A DNA stretch of 64,000 bases from G963678095 sp963678095 (GCA_963678095.2 OY782746.1:620001-684000), one strand, 5' to 3'. Counted from the stretch's first letter, positions 50,247 to 59,578 are shown. Notes: generated by a model not told the origin, from the sequence alone. Program-made: numbers and translations.

Positions 50247-50648
50247 TTGAATACCATAGGCGATAGAATACGACTATTACGCAATGAATATGCCCGGCGA
50301 AGCGGACAGCGCTGCAGTCAGAAAGCTTTTGGCAAGCGTATCGGCATCGGCCAGGCCGCACAATCCGCACTCGAAAAAGGCATCCGGAATGTAACAAATC
50401 GAAATGTTGACCTGATCTGCCAAGAATTCAACGTCAACGAAACCTGGCTACGAACAGGCAATGGACCAATCTTTCAGGAATTGAGCCGTGATGAAGAAAT
50501 CGCCGATTTTGTCGCAAAAATTTTGCGGCCTGACTATACGAATGATTTTGTAAAAAATTTTATTAATATACTTGCCCGGCTGAATGAAGCCGAATGGAAA
50601 CTTCTAGAAAAAATGCTGCAATCCCTGACGTCCATAAAAGCCGAATAA
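50247..50648 (+). CDS. XRE family transcriptional regulator
   Basis: A 133-residue protein. N-terminal Cro/C1-type helix-turn-helix (GDRIRLLRNEYARRSGQ, then SQKAFGKRIGIGQAAQSALEKG; NVDLICQEFNVNETWLRTG). This type is common among phage-related and mobile-element repressors of Firmicutes. The C-terminal 60 residues are helical and unassigned. The start is a TTG with AAGGTGA 5-6 bases upstream. It is divergent from the gene at 49907-50110. Confidence 0.85.
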   Translation: MNTIGDRIRLLRNEYARRSGQRCSQKAFGKRIGIGQAAQSALEKGIRNVTNRNVDLICQEFNVNETWLRTGNGPIFQELSRDEEIADFVAKILRPDYTNDFVKNFINILARLNEAEWKLLEKMLQSLTSIKAE

Positions 50649-50657
50649 GGTTGCCGC

Positions 50658-50762
50658 TCATTGAACCCGGCTGATTGCCCTTACAAAAATATAAATAACC
50701 CGCAGGACTTTTTCATCGTTAATTCTTCTTATGCGCCCGATCAGCCATCCTTTATAATTCAT
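50658..50762 (-). CDS. Small hypothetical protein (34 residues)
   Basis: A 34-residue frame beginning MNYKGWLIGRIRRINDEKVL, then RVIYIFVRAISRVQ. The ribosome binding site AAGGGAGGG lies 5 bases upstream of the ATG, close to ideal, which is why the frame is called despite its size. It is convergent with the XRE gene and ends 9 bases from it. Peptides of this pattern (short helix, basic) occur beside XRE regulators; no function is known. Confidence 0.55.
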   Translation of the reverse strand: MNYKGWLIGRIRRINDEKVLRVIYIFVRAISRVQ

Positions 50763-50912
50763 AATATCCCTCCCTTTGCCAGGTGATTTTTATTTTTGCC
50801 CTGGCTTGCCTCTGGGTTTATGAACCATTTATATTTTACACTTTTTTCCTATTTTCACCAGTCTGTCGGCAGACTGCCTGGACAACAAAGGTCTGGACAA
50901 AATGTTTCGCAC

Positions 50913-50952
50913 AAAAAAACTGACTCCGCATTTAGCGAAGCCAGTTTTTTTC
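50913..50952 (-). terminator. Terminator after the DsrE-like gene
   Basis: On the minus strand AAAAAAACTGGCTTCGC and GCGGAGTCAGTTTTTTT form an imperfect stem, ending in seven T. About 20 bases after the stop codon. Confidence 0.85.
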
Positions 50953-50972
50953 TTTCTGTAGACAAGATTGAC

Positions 50973-51326
50973 TCAGGGCTTTACGTAAGAATAGCCCCCC
51001 TGCTGCAATACCACCAGACGCGTAATGCCTGCCGGAACAATGGTTGTAAACCGCGGCAATTCAGCTGCAGCTATCTGATTGGCCCGCAGGGCATTGCTGC
51101 AGACCATAAGCTTGACCCCTTTTTCTGCCAACAGCTGCAGCTCTTCCAGCAATAGTTGTTGCTCCGGACTCGGCGAAGAAAAAATTTTAACCGCTGGCCC
51201 ATTAGCAATAATTTCCATAGAAAATACTTCTTGGCCAATGTCAGTGATAAAATTCTTGGCATTGCCGATATTTAACGGCCACTTTTCTATTTCATCGATA
51301 TGAAGAACTACTTTCAGCGCTTGCAT
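50973..51326 (-). CDS. DsrE-like family protein
   Basis: About 117 residues. The fold (ALKVVLHIDEIEKWPLNIG, then EIIANGPAVKIF) and the cysteine in KLMVCSNALRANQI match the DsrE/DsrF-like sulfur-carrier superfamily. Many members carry persulfide on that cysteine. The ATG at 51326 is set by GGGAAGGGG upstream. It lies 22 bases after the CoA-disulfide reductase-rhodanese gene, which suggests a shared role in persulfide metabolism. Confidence 0.82.
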   Translation of the reverse strand: MQALKVVLHIDEIEKWPLNIGNAKNFITDIGQEVFSMEIIANGPAVKIFSSPSPEQQLLLEELQLLAEKGVKLMVCSNALRANQIAAAELPRFTTIVPAGITRLVVLQQGGYSYVKP

Positions 51327-51348
51327 AAAGATATCCCCTTCCCAATAT

Positions 51349-52977
51349 TCACTGCTGCTGCAGGACCGAGGTATAACCACCCATAAGATTTTTCACCGAA
51401 AATCCCCGTTGCTTTAATATTCGTTCGGCCAGATACCCGCGAATGCCCACTTTGCAATAGACGACCAGCGGCCGATCTACGGCAAGTTCCGACAAACGCT
51501 GGCGAAGCTCATCGACCGGGATGTTTATCGCCCCCGGAATATGCCCCGCCTCATATTCACCCGCTGTACTTACATCCAGTAGCAACGCTCCGGACTTCAC
51601 GGCTGCCGGAAGATGCTCATAGGCAATGAATTCAGCCCGCCCCGACAAAACATTTTCCGCGACATAGCCGGCCATATTGACCGGATCCTTCGCCGAAGAA
51701 AAGGGCGGAGCATAAGCGAGTTCAAGCTCGGTTAAATCATAGATCGTGCCGCCGAGACGCAAAACCGCAGCAATGACATCGATGCGCTTGTCGACCCCGT
51801 CCCGGCCTACTGCCTGCGCGCCAAGTATCCGGCCATCGCCCGCAAACAGCAGCTTCAGGGTAAGCATCTGCGCCCCCGGATAATACCCGGCATGCGACAG
51901 CGGATGGAGCTGCACGACCTTATAATCCATTTGCTGCCTTTTCAGTGAGCGCTCATTGCTGCCAGTGGCCGCGGCCGTGAGATCAAATACCCGCAAAATC
52001 GAAGTTCCCTGCACGCCCCGATAGAGGCTTTTTTGCCCAGCCATATTGTCAGCGGCAACTCTGCCCTGACGATTGGCCGGTCCCGCAAGCGGAACCGCTG
52101 TTTTTTCTCCACTGACAAAATCGATCACCTCAACCGCATCGCCGACAGCATAAACCGCAGCCATATTTGTCTGCAGGTGCTCATCGACCAGGATATGTCC
52201 ACGCGGGCCAAGTGCAAGTCCACTGGTTTTGATAAAATCCGTATCCGGGCGAACACCAATGGCTAAAACGACAAAATCAGCCGACAGGGTTTTGCCGCTC
52301 GTCAGCGTCACGCTGACCGAAGCCTCTGTCCCCGTAAAACTTGTCACCCCAGCGCCCAAAAACAGGGAAATACCTTTCGCCTGTAATTCTTTTTCCACAA
52401 TTGCAGCCATATCCGCATCAAATGGGGCCAGAATATGCTCTGCCGCTTCGACCAGCATAACCTCCAAGCCGCGCCGGCGCAGATTCTCCGCCATTTCAAG
52501 TCCGATAAATCCCCCGCCAATCACAATTGCCCGAGTTCCCTCCGCCCGCTGGCGCAGCTGATCGGCATCCGGAATATTGCGCAGGCTCAAAATTCGTGGG
52601 TGATCAATCCCCGGGATTGCCGGTTTCAGCGGTTTTGCGCCAGGCGCCAGCAGCAACGCATCATAGGATTCCTCATATCTCCCTCTATTTTTGGCCTGCA
52701 CCGTTATTTTTTTCGCTGCCGGGTCGATCGCCAGCACTTCAGTTTCCACGCGGACATCAACGTGAAAGCGTTTGGCAAAGCTCACTGGTGTCTGCACAAA
52801 AAGGCGCTCCCGCTCCTTAATGGCACCACCAATATAATATGGCAAACCGCAGTTGGCAAACGAAATATATTCGCCGCGTTCAATCAGGATAATTTCTGCT
52901 GTTTCATCCAGCCGGCGCAGGCGGGCGGCAGCCGATGCGCCCCCAGCAACTCCACCGATTATAATGTATTTGCTCAT
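51349..52977 (-). CDS. cdr: CoA-disulfide reductase with C-terminal rhodanese domain
   Basis: A 542-residue fusion. Residues 1-450 are an FAD/NAD(P) disulfide reductase: FAD site IIIGGVAGGASAAARLRRLD, active cysteine in SFANCGLPYYIGG (about residue 43), NAD site AIVIGGGFIGLEMAENL and AVYAVGDAVEV. The last 90 residues are a rhodanese with the catalytic cysteine in PLVVYCKVGIRGYLAE. Such CoADR-Rhd proteins reduce CoA persulfides or polysulfide. GAGGAGG precedes the ATG. It is co-directional with the downstream DsrE-like gene. Confidence 0.93.
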   Translation of the reverse strand: MSKYIIIGGVAGGASAAARLRRLDETAEIILIERGEYISFANCGLPYYIGGAIKERERLFVQTPVSFAKRFHVDVRVETEVLAIDPAAKKITVQAKNRGRYEESYDALLLAPGAKPLKPAIPGIDHPRILSLRNIPDADQLRQRAEGTRAIVIGGGFIGLEMAENLRRRGLEVMLVEAAEHILAPFDADMAAIVEKELQAKGISLFLGAGVTSFTGTEASVSVTLTSGKTLSADFVVLAIGVRPDTDFIKTSGLALGPRGHILVDEHLQTNMAAVYAVGDAVEVIDFVSGEKTAVPLAGPANRQGRVAADNMAGQKSLYRGVQGTSILRVFDLTAAATGSNERSLKRQQMDYKVVQLHPLSHAGYYPGAQMLTLKLLFAGDGRILGAQAVGRDGVDKRIDVIAAVLRLGGTIYDLTELELAYAPPFSSAKDPVNMAGYVAENVLSGRAEFIAYEHLPAAVKSGALLLDVSTAGEYEAGHIPGAINIPVDELRQRLSELAVDRPLVVYCKVGIRGYLAERILKQRGFSVKNLMGGYTSVLQQQ

Positions 52978-53089
52978 AGTAAAAGCCTCCTCATTTTATT
53001 TACTGCGCACCATCCGTATAATTATATTCATATATTACGATATATAAATTTAAAAAGCAAGGGAAATATAGTAGCAATGAAGGAGAAAC

Positions 53090-53971
53090 TCACCTTGCAA
53101 TCTTTGACAGCACCAGCTGTTTAAAGGCAGCCAGCGGCGGTGACAGCCATTTATCACGATGAAATACCATGATCGCCTTGAGTAGAATCGGCTCTTTCCA
53201 GGCAAGCTTGACGAGTTCCCCCCGCCGGATTTCTTCAGCCACCGCCAGTTCCGGCAGCAGGGAGATTCCCAATCCATTTTTGACGCACTGCTTTATTGTC
53301 TCCAGACTGCCAAATTCCAGCATATGCTCTACTCTGATCTGCCGGTCGGCGAGCAAAAGTTTGAGTTCCTGCGGATAGCCCGCATGCCCCTCCGGTACCA
53401 GCAAGGTCTGCGCTGACAGCAGTTCCAGCTCAAAGGGAGCTGCTTGTGCGAGGGCATGATCCGGTGCCGCAATAAAAACCGTTTGCCCATTGAACAAAAC
53501 ATCTTCCACCAATTGCGGTTTCCTGTACTCATTGCGCAGGCTAAAGGCCACATCCACGAGATCCTGCTGCAGCCACTGCGGAAAATCCACACAGCTTCCC
53601 ACCCGAATATTCAGATGAACATTCGGGTAAAGCTGCCGATAGGCCTTTAATAATGGCGGCAGCCAGTAGGTGCAAAGACTTTCAGCGGCGGCGATGGTGA
53701 TAACTCCGCCCATTTCAGCCTCACTGCGAAACAAATTTTTCAAATTAGCCGCATCCTTTACCAGCCGTTTGGCCGCCGGCACTAAAAGCTCCCCCTGCTT
53801 TGTCAAAAACACTCTGCGACCAATTCGTTCAAACAGGCGTACGCCTAATTCCTGTTCGAGTAAACGAATTTGATCGGAAATCGTCGACTGCGAATAGGAC
53901 AGCATTTTCGCCGCCTCGCCAAAGTTCAATACACGGGCAACGGCAATAAAGGTTTCTAGGTTCCGTATCAT
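53090..53971 (-). CDS. LysR family transcriptional regulator
   Basis: About 293 residues. The N-terminal helix-turn-helix is MIRNLETFIAVARVLNFGEA, LSYSQSTISDQIRLLEQELG. The substrate domain starts near residue 90 (GGVITIAAAESLCTYWLPPLL). The ATG at 53971 has AGGAG 10 bases upstream; a start 14 codons earlier lacks one. It is divergent from an APC-type permease over a perfect inverted repeat, and it ends 110 bases from the CoA-disulfide reductase. The permease is the most likely target. Confidence 0.92.
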   Translation of the reverse strand: MIRNLETFIAVARVLNFGEAAKMLSYSQSTISDQIRLLEQELGVRLFERIGRRVFLTKQGELLVPAAKRLVKDAANLKNLFRSEAEMGGVITIAAAESLCTYWLPPLLKAYRQLYPNVHLNIRVGSCVDFPQWLQQDLVDVAFSLRNEYRKPQLVEDVLFNGQTVFIAAPDHALAQAAPFELELLSAQTLLVPEGHAGYPQELKLLLADRQIRVEHMLEFGSLETIKQCVKNGLGISLLPELAVAEEIRRGELVKLAWKEPILLKAIMVFHRDKWLSPPLAAFKQLVLSKIAR

Positions 53972-53997
53972 CTGCGCAGGACTCCTATCGAAAAAAC

Positions 53998-54021
53998 CGA
54001 TTATTTTATGCAAAATAATCG
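53998..54021. promoter_or_regulatory. 24-bp perfect inverted repeat between lysR and permease
   Basis: CGATTATTTT, ATGC, AAAATAATCG: a 10-bp perfect inverted repeat with a 4-base centre. It includes a T-N11-A LysR-type core and lies between the divergent starts of the LysR and permease genes, so it is the likely operator. Confidence 0.7.
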
Positions 54022-54051
54022 ACTTATCATTTTTTTAAATATATGCTACTC

Positions 54052-54057
54052 TATAAT
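54052..54057 (+). promoter_or_regulatory. -10 element for the permease gene
   Basis: A perfect TATAAT is 41 bases upstream of the permease ATG. No good -35 lies 17 bases before it; the inverted repeat at 53998-54021 is close by, as in activator-dependent promoters. Confidence 0.5.
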
Positions 54058-54098
54058 CAACTTTTGCGCAATAGAATTTATCAACAGGTGGTTATTTT

Positions 54099-55382
54099 AT
54101 GACAACAAAACTTGGTTTAAATAAGAGCATTCACTGGCTGCAGGGCACGGCCATGACAGTCGGCGCCGTTCTTGGCGCCGGAATTCTCGTTCTGCCGGCT
54201 ATTACCGCGGGCATAGCCGGTCCCGGCGCCTTGATCAGCTGGCTGCTGATGGGTCTGCTGTCGCTACCGATGATCGCCGTCATTGGCATGCTTGCCACAC
54301 GGTTCCCGGATTCCGGAGGTTTTGCCGCTTACACCCGCCGGGCTTTCGGGGCTCGAACCAGTCAGATTACAGCCGGCCTGATGCTAAGTGCCATGCCTTT
54401 CGGGATGCCCGTAACCGCCCTGATCGGGGCCAATTATCTGGGAGCTATTTTTAGCTGGACAACAGCAACCATTCATATAGCCGCCGCTTCTTCCTTGTTG
54501 CTGGCAATCTTCCTGAACTATCGCGGCATAGAATTTTCCAGTAAAGTTCAGGTTGGCGTCGTTGTCGCCATTGTCTGTATCCTGGTGTTAGCCGTCTTTT
54601 CTGCACTGCCCAATATTGAGGCGAAAGCTTTTTCCCCTTTGTTGCCTCACGGTCTGGCAGCAATCGGCAGAGCCATGTCACTTATTTTTTTCGCCTTCAT
54701 GGGCTGGGAAATGATCGGGCATCTGTCTGAGGAATTTAAAAACCCTCACCGCGATCTGCCAATCAGCCTGACACTTTCTGTTATCATCATCAATTTTCTC
54801 TATCTCGCTGTCGTATTTGCCGTCATCGGCACCAGTGTCTATCTGGCTGATTCGCCGCTGACAGCAATGATTCAGCTGACGGCCGGTCGCTTTGGGCAAC
54901 AGGCTAGTCTGTTGGTAGCTATCTTAGGTTTTATCGCCTGTTACTGCCCCGTTCATACATTTATTGCCGGTTTTTCCCGTCTCGTCTATGCCCAGGCTCG
55001 TGACGGCGATCTCCCCAGCTGTTTTGCCAGTCTCCACCCTGCTTTTCATACACCGCATAAGGCCCTGCTGGCCTTTGTGCCGGTTAACCTCATCATCATC
55101 GGCCTTAGTTATGCTTTTGAACTGGATCTGGAGCCATTAATCCATATTCCCGCCAGTAATTTTATTGCTGTATATCTGCTGGGAATGTGTGCCGGTGCCA
55201 AAATTCTGCCGGGAAAATTCCGCAAGGCTCTGGCTGTTACCGGCGCATTGCTGGCCATGGCAATTTTTTCTTTTTCCGGCTGGTTTATTCTGTTTCCCCT
55301 CGCTATATTTCTTGGCAGATTTTTTTTGCCAGCCAAAAAATTCCCTGCCGAAAGCCGCTCTGATCAATCCCGTTTCTCCTGA
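54099..55382 (+). CDS. APC superfamily amino acid permease
   Basis: A 427-residue membrane protein with about 12 helices. TM1 holds the glycine-rich AMTVGAVLGAGILVLPAIT segment typical of amino acid-polyamine-organocation carriers, followed by GFAAYTRRAFGARTSQ. The substrate cannot be read. AGGTGG precedes the ATG. It is divergent from the LysR gene and closes with a bidirectional terminator that it shares with kdpE. Confidence 0.9.
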   Translation: MTTKLGLNKSIHWLQGTAMTVGAVLGAGILVLPAITAGIAGPGALISWLLMGLLSLPMIAVIGMLATRFPDSGGFAAYTRRAFGARTSQITAGLMLSAMPFGMPVTALIGANYLGAIFSWTTATIHIAAASSLLLAIFLNYRGIEFSSKVQVGVVVAIVCILVLAVFSALPNIEAKAFSPLLPHGLAAIGRAMSLIFFAFMGWEMIGHLSEEFKNPHRDLPISLTLSVIIINFLYLAVVFAVIGTSVYLADSPLTAMIQLTAGRFGQQASLLVAILGFIACYCPVHTFIAGFSRLVYAQARDGDLPSCFASLHPAFHTPHKALLAFVPVNLIIIGLSYAFELDLEPLIHIPASNFIAVYLLGMCAGAKILPGKFRKALAVTGALLAMAIFSFSGWFILFPLAIFLGRFFLPAKKFPAESRSDQSRFS

Positions 55383-55403
55383 AGGGTGAAATTTATTGTC
55401 TAC

Positions 55404-55452
55404 AAAGGAAAAGGAACCGCTGGCTGCACTAGCCAGCGGTTCCTTTTCCTTT
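55404..55452. terminator. Bidirectional terminator between permease and kdpE
   Basis: A 22-bp nearly perfect stem (AAAGGAAAAGGAACCGCTGG... and its complement, 5-base loop) lies between two convergent genes. A-rich on the left and T-rich on the right. Confidence 0.93.
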
Positions 55453-55467
55453 GCGGCTGTGCCCTGA

Positions 55468-56151
55468 TCAATCCCCCATAAAGCGGTAACCAATTCCAGG
55501 TTCAGTCATAATGTAATGCGGAGTTGTCGGATCTTCCTCTATCTTTCGGCGAATTTGACCGATATAAACTCGTATATAGTGCGTATCCGAATAGGCACTG
55601 CCCCAGACAGCCTTGAGCAGCTGTTTATGGGTTAAAACGCGGCCGGCATTTTGCGCCAGCAGTTTGACAATTTCATATTCCGTCGGCGTGAGCTTCACTT
55701 CCTCTGCCCCGCGACAGACCCGGTGCTTTAAAAGATCAATGGTCAGCTCGCCACAGGAGATCACCGGCGATTCTTCCGTCTGGCCGCAGCGCCGCAGGCA
55801 GACCCGCATGCGGGCCAAAAGCTCACCGGCACTAAACGGTTTGGTTATATAATCATCTGCCCCCAAATCCAGGGCTTCAATTTTTTTCTCTTCCTCATCA
55901 CATACCGTCAACACAATAATCGGCACATCAGACCATTCACGGACGGTTTTTACCACGTCCCGACCATCCAGATCCGGTAACCCGAGATCAACAATTAGCA
56001 AATCCGGCTTCATCATGCCAGCACGAACAATTCCATCATTTCCATTTTTTTCTACTGAAACCTCATAACCGTGTGCCTTCAGCACAACCTGAAGCAGCTT
56101 CCGAATTTCTATCTCATCATCTATAACCAGTACTTTTAACCCTGCTGCCAT
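55468..56151 (-). CDS. kdpE: Response regulator KdpE
   Basis: A 227-residue OmpR-class regulator. The receiver domain starts AAGLKVLVIDDEIEIRK with the phosphoacceptor aspartate in DLLIVDLGLPDLDG and the lysine in GADDYITKPF. The C-terminal winged helix ends TPHYIMTEPGIGYRFMGD. It is phosphorylated by KdpD and activates kdpFABC under potassium limitation. The ATG at 56151 is set by AGGGG; the longer frame lacks a site. It follows kdpD by about 80 bases. Confidence 0.94.
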   Translation of the reverse strand: MAAGLKVLVIDDEIEIRKLLQVVLKAHGYEVSVEKNGNDGIVRAGMMKPDLLIVDLGLPDLDGRDVVKTVREWSDVPIIVLTVCDEEEKKIEALDLGADDYITKPFSAGELLARMRVCLRRCGQTEESPVISCGELTIDLLKHRVCRGAEEVKLTPTEYEIVKLLAQNAGRVLTHKQLLKAVWGSAYSDTHYIRVYIGQIRRKIEEDPTTPHYIMTEPGIGYRFMGD

Positions 56152-56232
56152 ACATATCCCCTGCATTCCTGTGCAATTTAATTCATTCTGTGCTTCTACC
56201 ATACTTCTTTGCCGGCCATATTGTCAATAAGA

Positions 56233-58959
56233 CTACTCGCTTAAGATTTCTTTTTTTCGCATTCGCTCCGGGCCGAGCGGCAAGCGGAACGAAAACACCG
56301 TGCCGCCACCGGGCCTGCTTTTCACGGCAAACATGCCCTGGTGGGCATCGATAATTCCCTTACAGATCGAAAGGCCCAGGCCGGTTCCCGATATTTTTTG
56401 CAAATGACGGCCACGATAAAATTTATCAAACACCCGGTCAATTTCATCTGCCGGAATTCCCATCCCCCGGTCAAGTACAGCCACCTCAATTTCCTCCGCC
56501 TGTTTTTTGATGCGGACCTTAATTTCACTGTTCTTCGGTGAATATTTGGCGGCATTATCCAGCAGGTTGAACAGCACCTGTTCAAGCAGTACACAATCGG
56601 CTTTGATAAAGGGCAAATCAGACTCGATCTCCGTCTTCAGCTGATGTTCACGCAAAAAAGCAGCTCCGCGCTGCAGAACTGAACCGACAATTTCTTCCAT
56701 ATCACACCAGTCCTCCTTGATATTTAACATTCCGCTTTCAAGGCGGGCTGTGTCAAGCAAGTTGGCAATAAGACGTTCCATTCGCAGCGAACTCTCCTGC
56801 ACATTGAGTAGCAGCTCGCGGCGATCCTGTGCATCATAAAGGCTGTCACCTTCAAGCAGGCTGGCTGTCGAACCCAAAATTGCCGCCAGGGGCGTCTTAA
56901 GCTCATGGGAAATCGAATTAAACAGCGCGTTTCGCAACTTATCCGCCTCCAAGAACAATTTTGCCTGCCGCGCCTGCTCAGCCAGCCCGGCCCGTTCCAT
57001 CGCGACCGCCGCCAGGCGCACCCAGGCATCAACAAGGCGCTGCTCAGCCGGCGGCAACCGATGCCCATCCAGACATACACCGAACACCGCATAAATATTC
57101 TCGGCCCCGCCGATCGGCATGTACTGATACTCAGCACCTGCCAGAGTTTCTGTCCCGCAGCCGGCGCCTTCCTTGTTTTTGTACACCCAGGCGGCCACCG
57201 CTGCTTCTGCGCGATCGAGCTCACCGGCAGGAAAGCGGCTTTGCTGCTCGGCCGCCGACGGATCATACTGGAATACCTCACGCAGGCCCTGCTCTTTATC
57301 CCCCAGAATAACCCGTACTCTTTTCCCCACGGTTTCACTCGCCTGTTTGGCCAGGGTTGCGGCAATATAATCACTGTCTCCGACAGCTGCGATCTCGCGG
57401 CTGAATTCATAAACTGACCGGACGCTGCGCTCACGCTGCTGGGCCCGCCGCATTTCCTGCCGTAATTTTTCGGTCCGCCCGCCGATAATACCTGATAAAA
57501 CAAGAAAAATCAGCAAGCTCCAGATATAACGGACATCCTCAATGGAAAAAGTCAAAACAGGTTCAATAAAATAAAAGTCCAGGGCTAAAATACCGGCAAC
57601 CGCACTTATATACGACGGCCAGCGTCCCCACCAGACAGCACTGAGCAGTACTGGCAGTACATACAAAAAAGCAATGTTTATAACCTGCAGTTCCTGTTGA
57701 AACTGCCAGCCGATTGCTGTGACCAGAGACACCAGCGCCAGAGCCCCCGCAAGCTGCGGCCATGGAACCGTCTTCGCCACCACCTGACGGATCGGTTTTT
57801 CCGCAGAATGCATCTCAGCTTCCGCATGAATGACATACACATTGATGTCGCCACTGCGGCGGATGATCTTATCGACAACCGCCCCCCGAAAAAAATCCGT
57901 CAGCCGGCTGCGCACCGGCTTGCCGACAACGATAGCGGTCACATTTTGCTGGCGGGCAATGTTCAAAACCTCTTCGACCAAGTCGTTGCCCACAACCGTC
58001 AGTGTCTTGGCCCCCAGTTCTTCGGCCAGCTTCATATTCCGGGCAATGCGCTCCGCTTCGGCATCACCGGTAGGATATTTTGTGTCTTCCGTTTCAATAT
58101 GAACCGCCAGCAATTCTGAGCGCAAGCCAGAAGAGAGGCGATTGGCCGCCCGCAGCAAATGTGCGGCAAAAGGGCTGCCACTGATGCAAACCATTACCTT
58201 GCCGGAAACCGGCCACGGACCGGCAATCGCATGCTCCTCCATGTATTCTGCCAGCGTCTGATCGACATGCTTGGCCGTGAAACGCAGCGATAGTTCGCGC
58301 AGTGCATTTACATTGCCCTGCCGAAAGAAGTTTTTTAAGGCCTTCTTTGCCTGTTCTGGCAAATATATCTTCCCATCTTTCAACCGCTGCAGCAGATCCT
58401 CCGCTGCCAGGTCAATAAGCTGTAGCCGGTCAGCCATTTCCAGGACATAATCGGGTACAGTTTCCCGGACCACAACGCCTGTAATCTGAGCGACAATATC
58501 GTTGAGACTTTCCACATGCTGGATATTAACCGTTGTATAGACATCAATCCCGGCAGCCAGCACTTCTTCTACATCCTGATAACGCCGGACGTGACGGGAA
58601 CCTGGTACATTCGTATGGGCCAATTCATCAATCAACACAATTTCCGGTCGCTGCGCAAAAATTGCATCAATATCCATTTCTGCCAAAACTCTGCCGCGAT
58701 ACGGAAATTGCCGCGGGGTTACCCGCGGCAAACCAGCCACCAAACGTTCTGTTTCCTCCCGTCCATGAGATTCCACCCAGCCGATTACAATGTTTTTACC
58801 TTCCTGCAGTTTTTCATGTGCCGCTTTGAGCATGGCAAATGTCTTTCCTACCCCCGCCGCCGCACCGAGAAATACCGTCAGCTTGCCCCGGCTTTCTCTA
58901 TTTACTTTTTTCAACAATATATCCGGCCGCAAGCGCTCTGTTCTGCGCATTTCTTCCAT
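56233..58959 (-). CDS. kdpD: Sensor histidine kinase KdpD
   Basis: A 908-residue sensor. The N-terminal KdpD domain has Walker A FLGAAAGVGKTFAML and Walker B VLIDELAHTNVPGSRH. A USP-type domain follows (about 250-370). Four membrane helices lie near 395-490, then a GAF-like region, and a kinase core with the phosphoacceptor in NSISHELKTPLAAILGS and an intact ATPase (LFNLLDNAAKYSP; GTGLGLSICKGII). The gene follows kdpC by about 20 bases. Confidence 0.96.
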   Translation of the reverse strand: MEEMRRTERLRPDILLKKVNRESRGKLTVFLGAAAGVGKTFAMLKAAHEKLQEGKNIVIGWVESHGREETERLVAGLPRVTPRQFPYRGRVLAEMDIDAIFAQRPEIVLIDELAHTNVPGSRHVRRYQDVEEVLAAGIDVYTTVNIQHVESLNDIVAQITGVVVRETVPDYVLEMADRLQLIDLAAEDLLQRLKDGKIYLPEQAKKALKNFFRQGNVNALRELSLRFTAKHVDQTLAEYMEEHAIAGPWPVSGKVMVCISGSPFAAHLLRAANRLSSGLRSELLAVHIETEDTKYPTGDAEAERIARNMKLAEELGAKTLTVVGNDLVEEVLNIARQQNVTAIVVGKPVRSRLTDFFRGAVVDKIIRRSGDINVYVIHAEAEMHSAEKPIRQVVAKTVPWPQLAGALALVSLVTAIGWQFQQELQVINIAFLYVLPVLLSAVWWGRWPSYISAVAGILALDFYFIEPVLTFSIEDVRYIWSLLIFLVLSGIIGGRTEKLRQEMRRAQQRERSVRSVYEFSREIAAVGDSDYIAATLAKQASETVGKRVRVILGDKEQGLREVFQYDPSAAEQQSRFPAGELDRAEAAVAAWVYKNKEGAGCGTETLAGAEYQYMPIGGAENIYAVFGVCLDGHRLPPAEQRLVDAWVRLAAVAMERAGLAEQARQAKLFLEADKLRNALFNSISHELKTPLAAILGSTASLLEGDSLYDAQDRRELLLNVQESSLRMERLIANLLDTARLESGMLNIKEDWCDMEEIVGSVLQRGAAFLREHQLKTEIESDLPFIKADCVLLEQVLFNLLDNAAKYSPKNSEIKVRIKKQAEEIEVAVLDRGMGIPADEIDRVFDKFYRGRHLQKISGTGLGLSICKGIIDAHQGMFAVKSRPGGGTVFSFRLPLGPERMRKKEILSE

Positions 58960-58979
58960 TTAGCAACACGTCCCTGCAT

Positions 58980-59561
58980 TTATTCAGGCAGCTGATCCAG
59001 CGCCCGGTTCAATTCCACTACATTTACCTGCTCTTCGCCGAGAAAACCAAGCAGCGGTTTCTCGGTATGCACTCTGATCAAGGCCGTCACTTTTTCCTCG
59101 GCTACATTTCTGGCTGTTGCTATCCGCTGGCTCTGAAAAGCGGCGGCGGCGACGCTGATATGCGGATCAAGGCCGCTTGCCGATGCCGTAACAAGATCTC
59201 CCGGAACAGCGTCGAGCTGATTTTTACCGTTTTCCCGCCGCAAGTCTTCCGCGCGCTGTGCGACCTGGTCGATCAGCTTGGCACTCGTTGGACCCAGATT
59301 GGATGCAGCAGAATTTGCCGCATCATAGCCGTCATCACCGGCAGCCGACGGGCGCCCGTGAAAATACTGCGGTTTAGAAAAAGCCTGTCCGATCAAGGCT
59401 GAACCCAAAGTCTGTCCGGAAGCCTCCTGAAGCAGCGATCCGTTGGCCTGCCCGGGAAATAAAAGCTGTGCGGCTCCGGTCATTGCCAACGGATAGCATA
59501 ACCCAAGAACGGCCGTAAATAAGACCAGCAGGCGCAATGATATTTTTATACTCTTCAACAT
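58980..59561 (-). CDS. kdpC: Potassium-transporting ATPase subunit C
   Basis: A 193-residue subunit with one N-terminal membrane helix (LRLLVLFTAVLGLCYPLAMT) and a soluble domain containing GSALIGQAFSKPQYFHGRPSA, ASASGLDPHISVAAA and a C-terminal arginine-rich segment. It stabilises the KdpFABC complex and increases ATP affinity. AGGAG precedes the ATG. Order F-A-B-C is the standard one. Confidence 0.96.
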   Translation of the reverse strand: MLKSIKISLRLLVLFTAVLGLCYPLAMTGAAQLLFPGQANGSLLQEASGQTLGSALIGQAFSKPQYFHGRPSAAGDDGYDAANSAASNLGPTSAKLIDQVAQRAEDLRRENGKNQLDAVPGDLVTASASGLDPHISVAAAAFQSQRIATARNVAEEKVTALIRVHTEKPLLGFLGEEQVNVVELNRALDQLPE

Positions 59562-59578
59562 TTTTTATTCAACTCCTC

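Noticed and set aside
49001..50648. Complete Thoeris defence system
   Set aside because: Only a ThsB-like TIR gene is present; there is no SIR2/SLOG-type ThsA gene in the neighbourhood.
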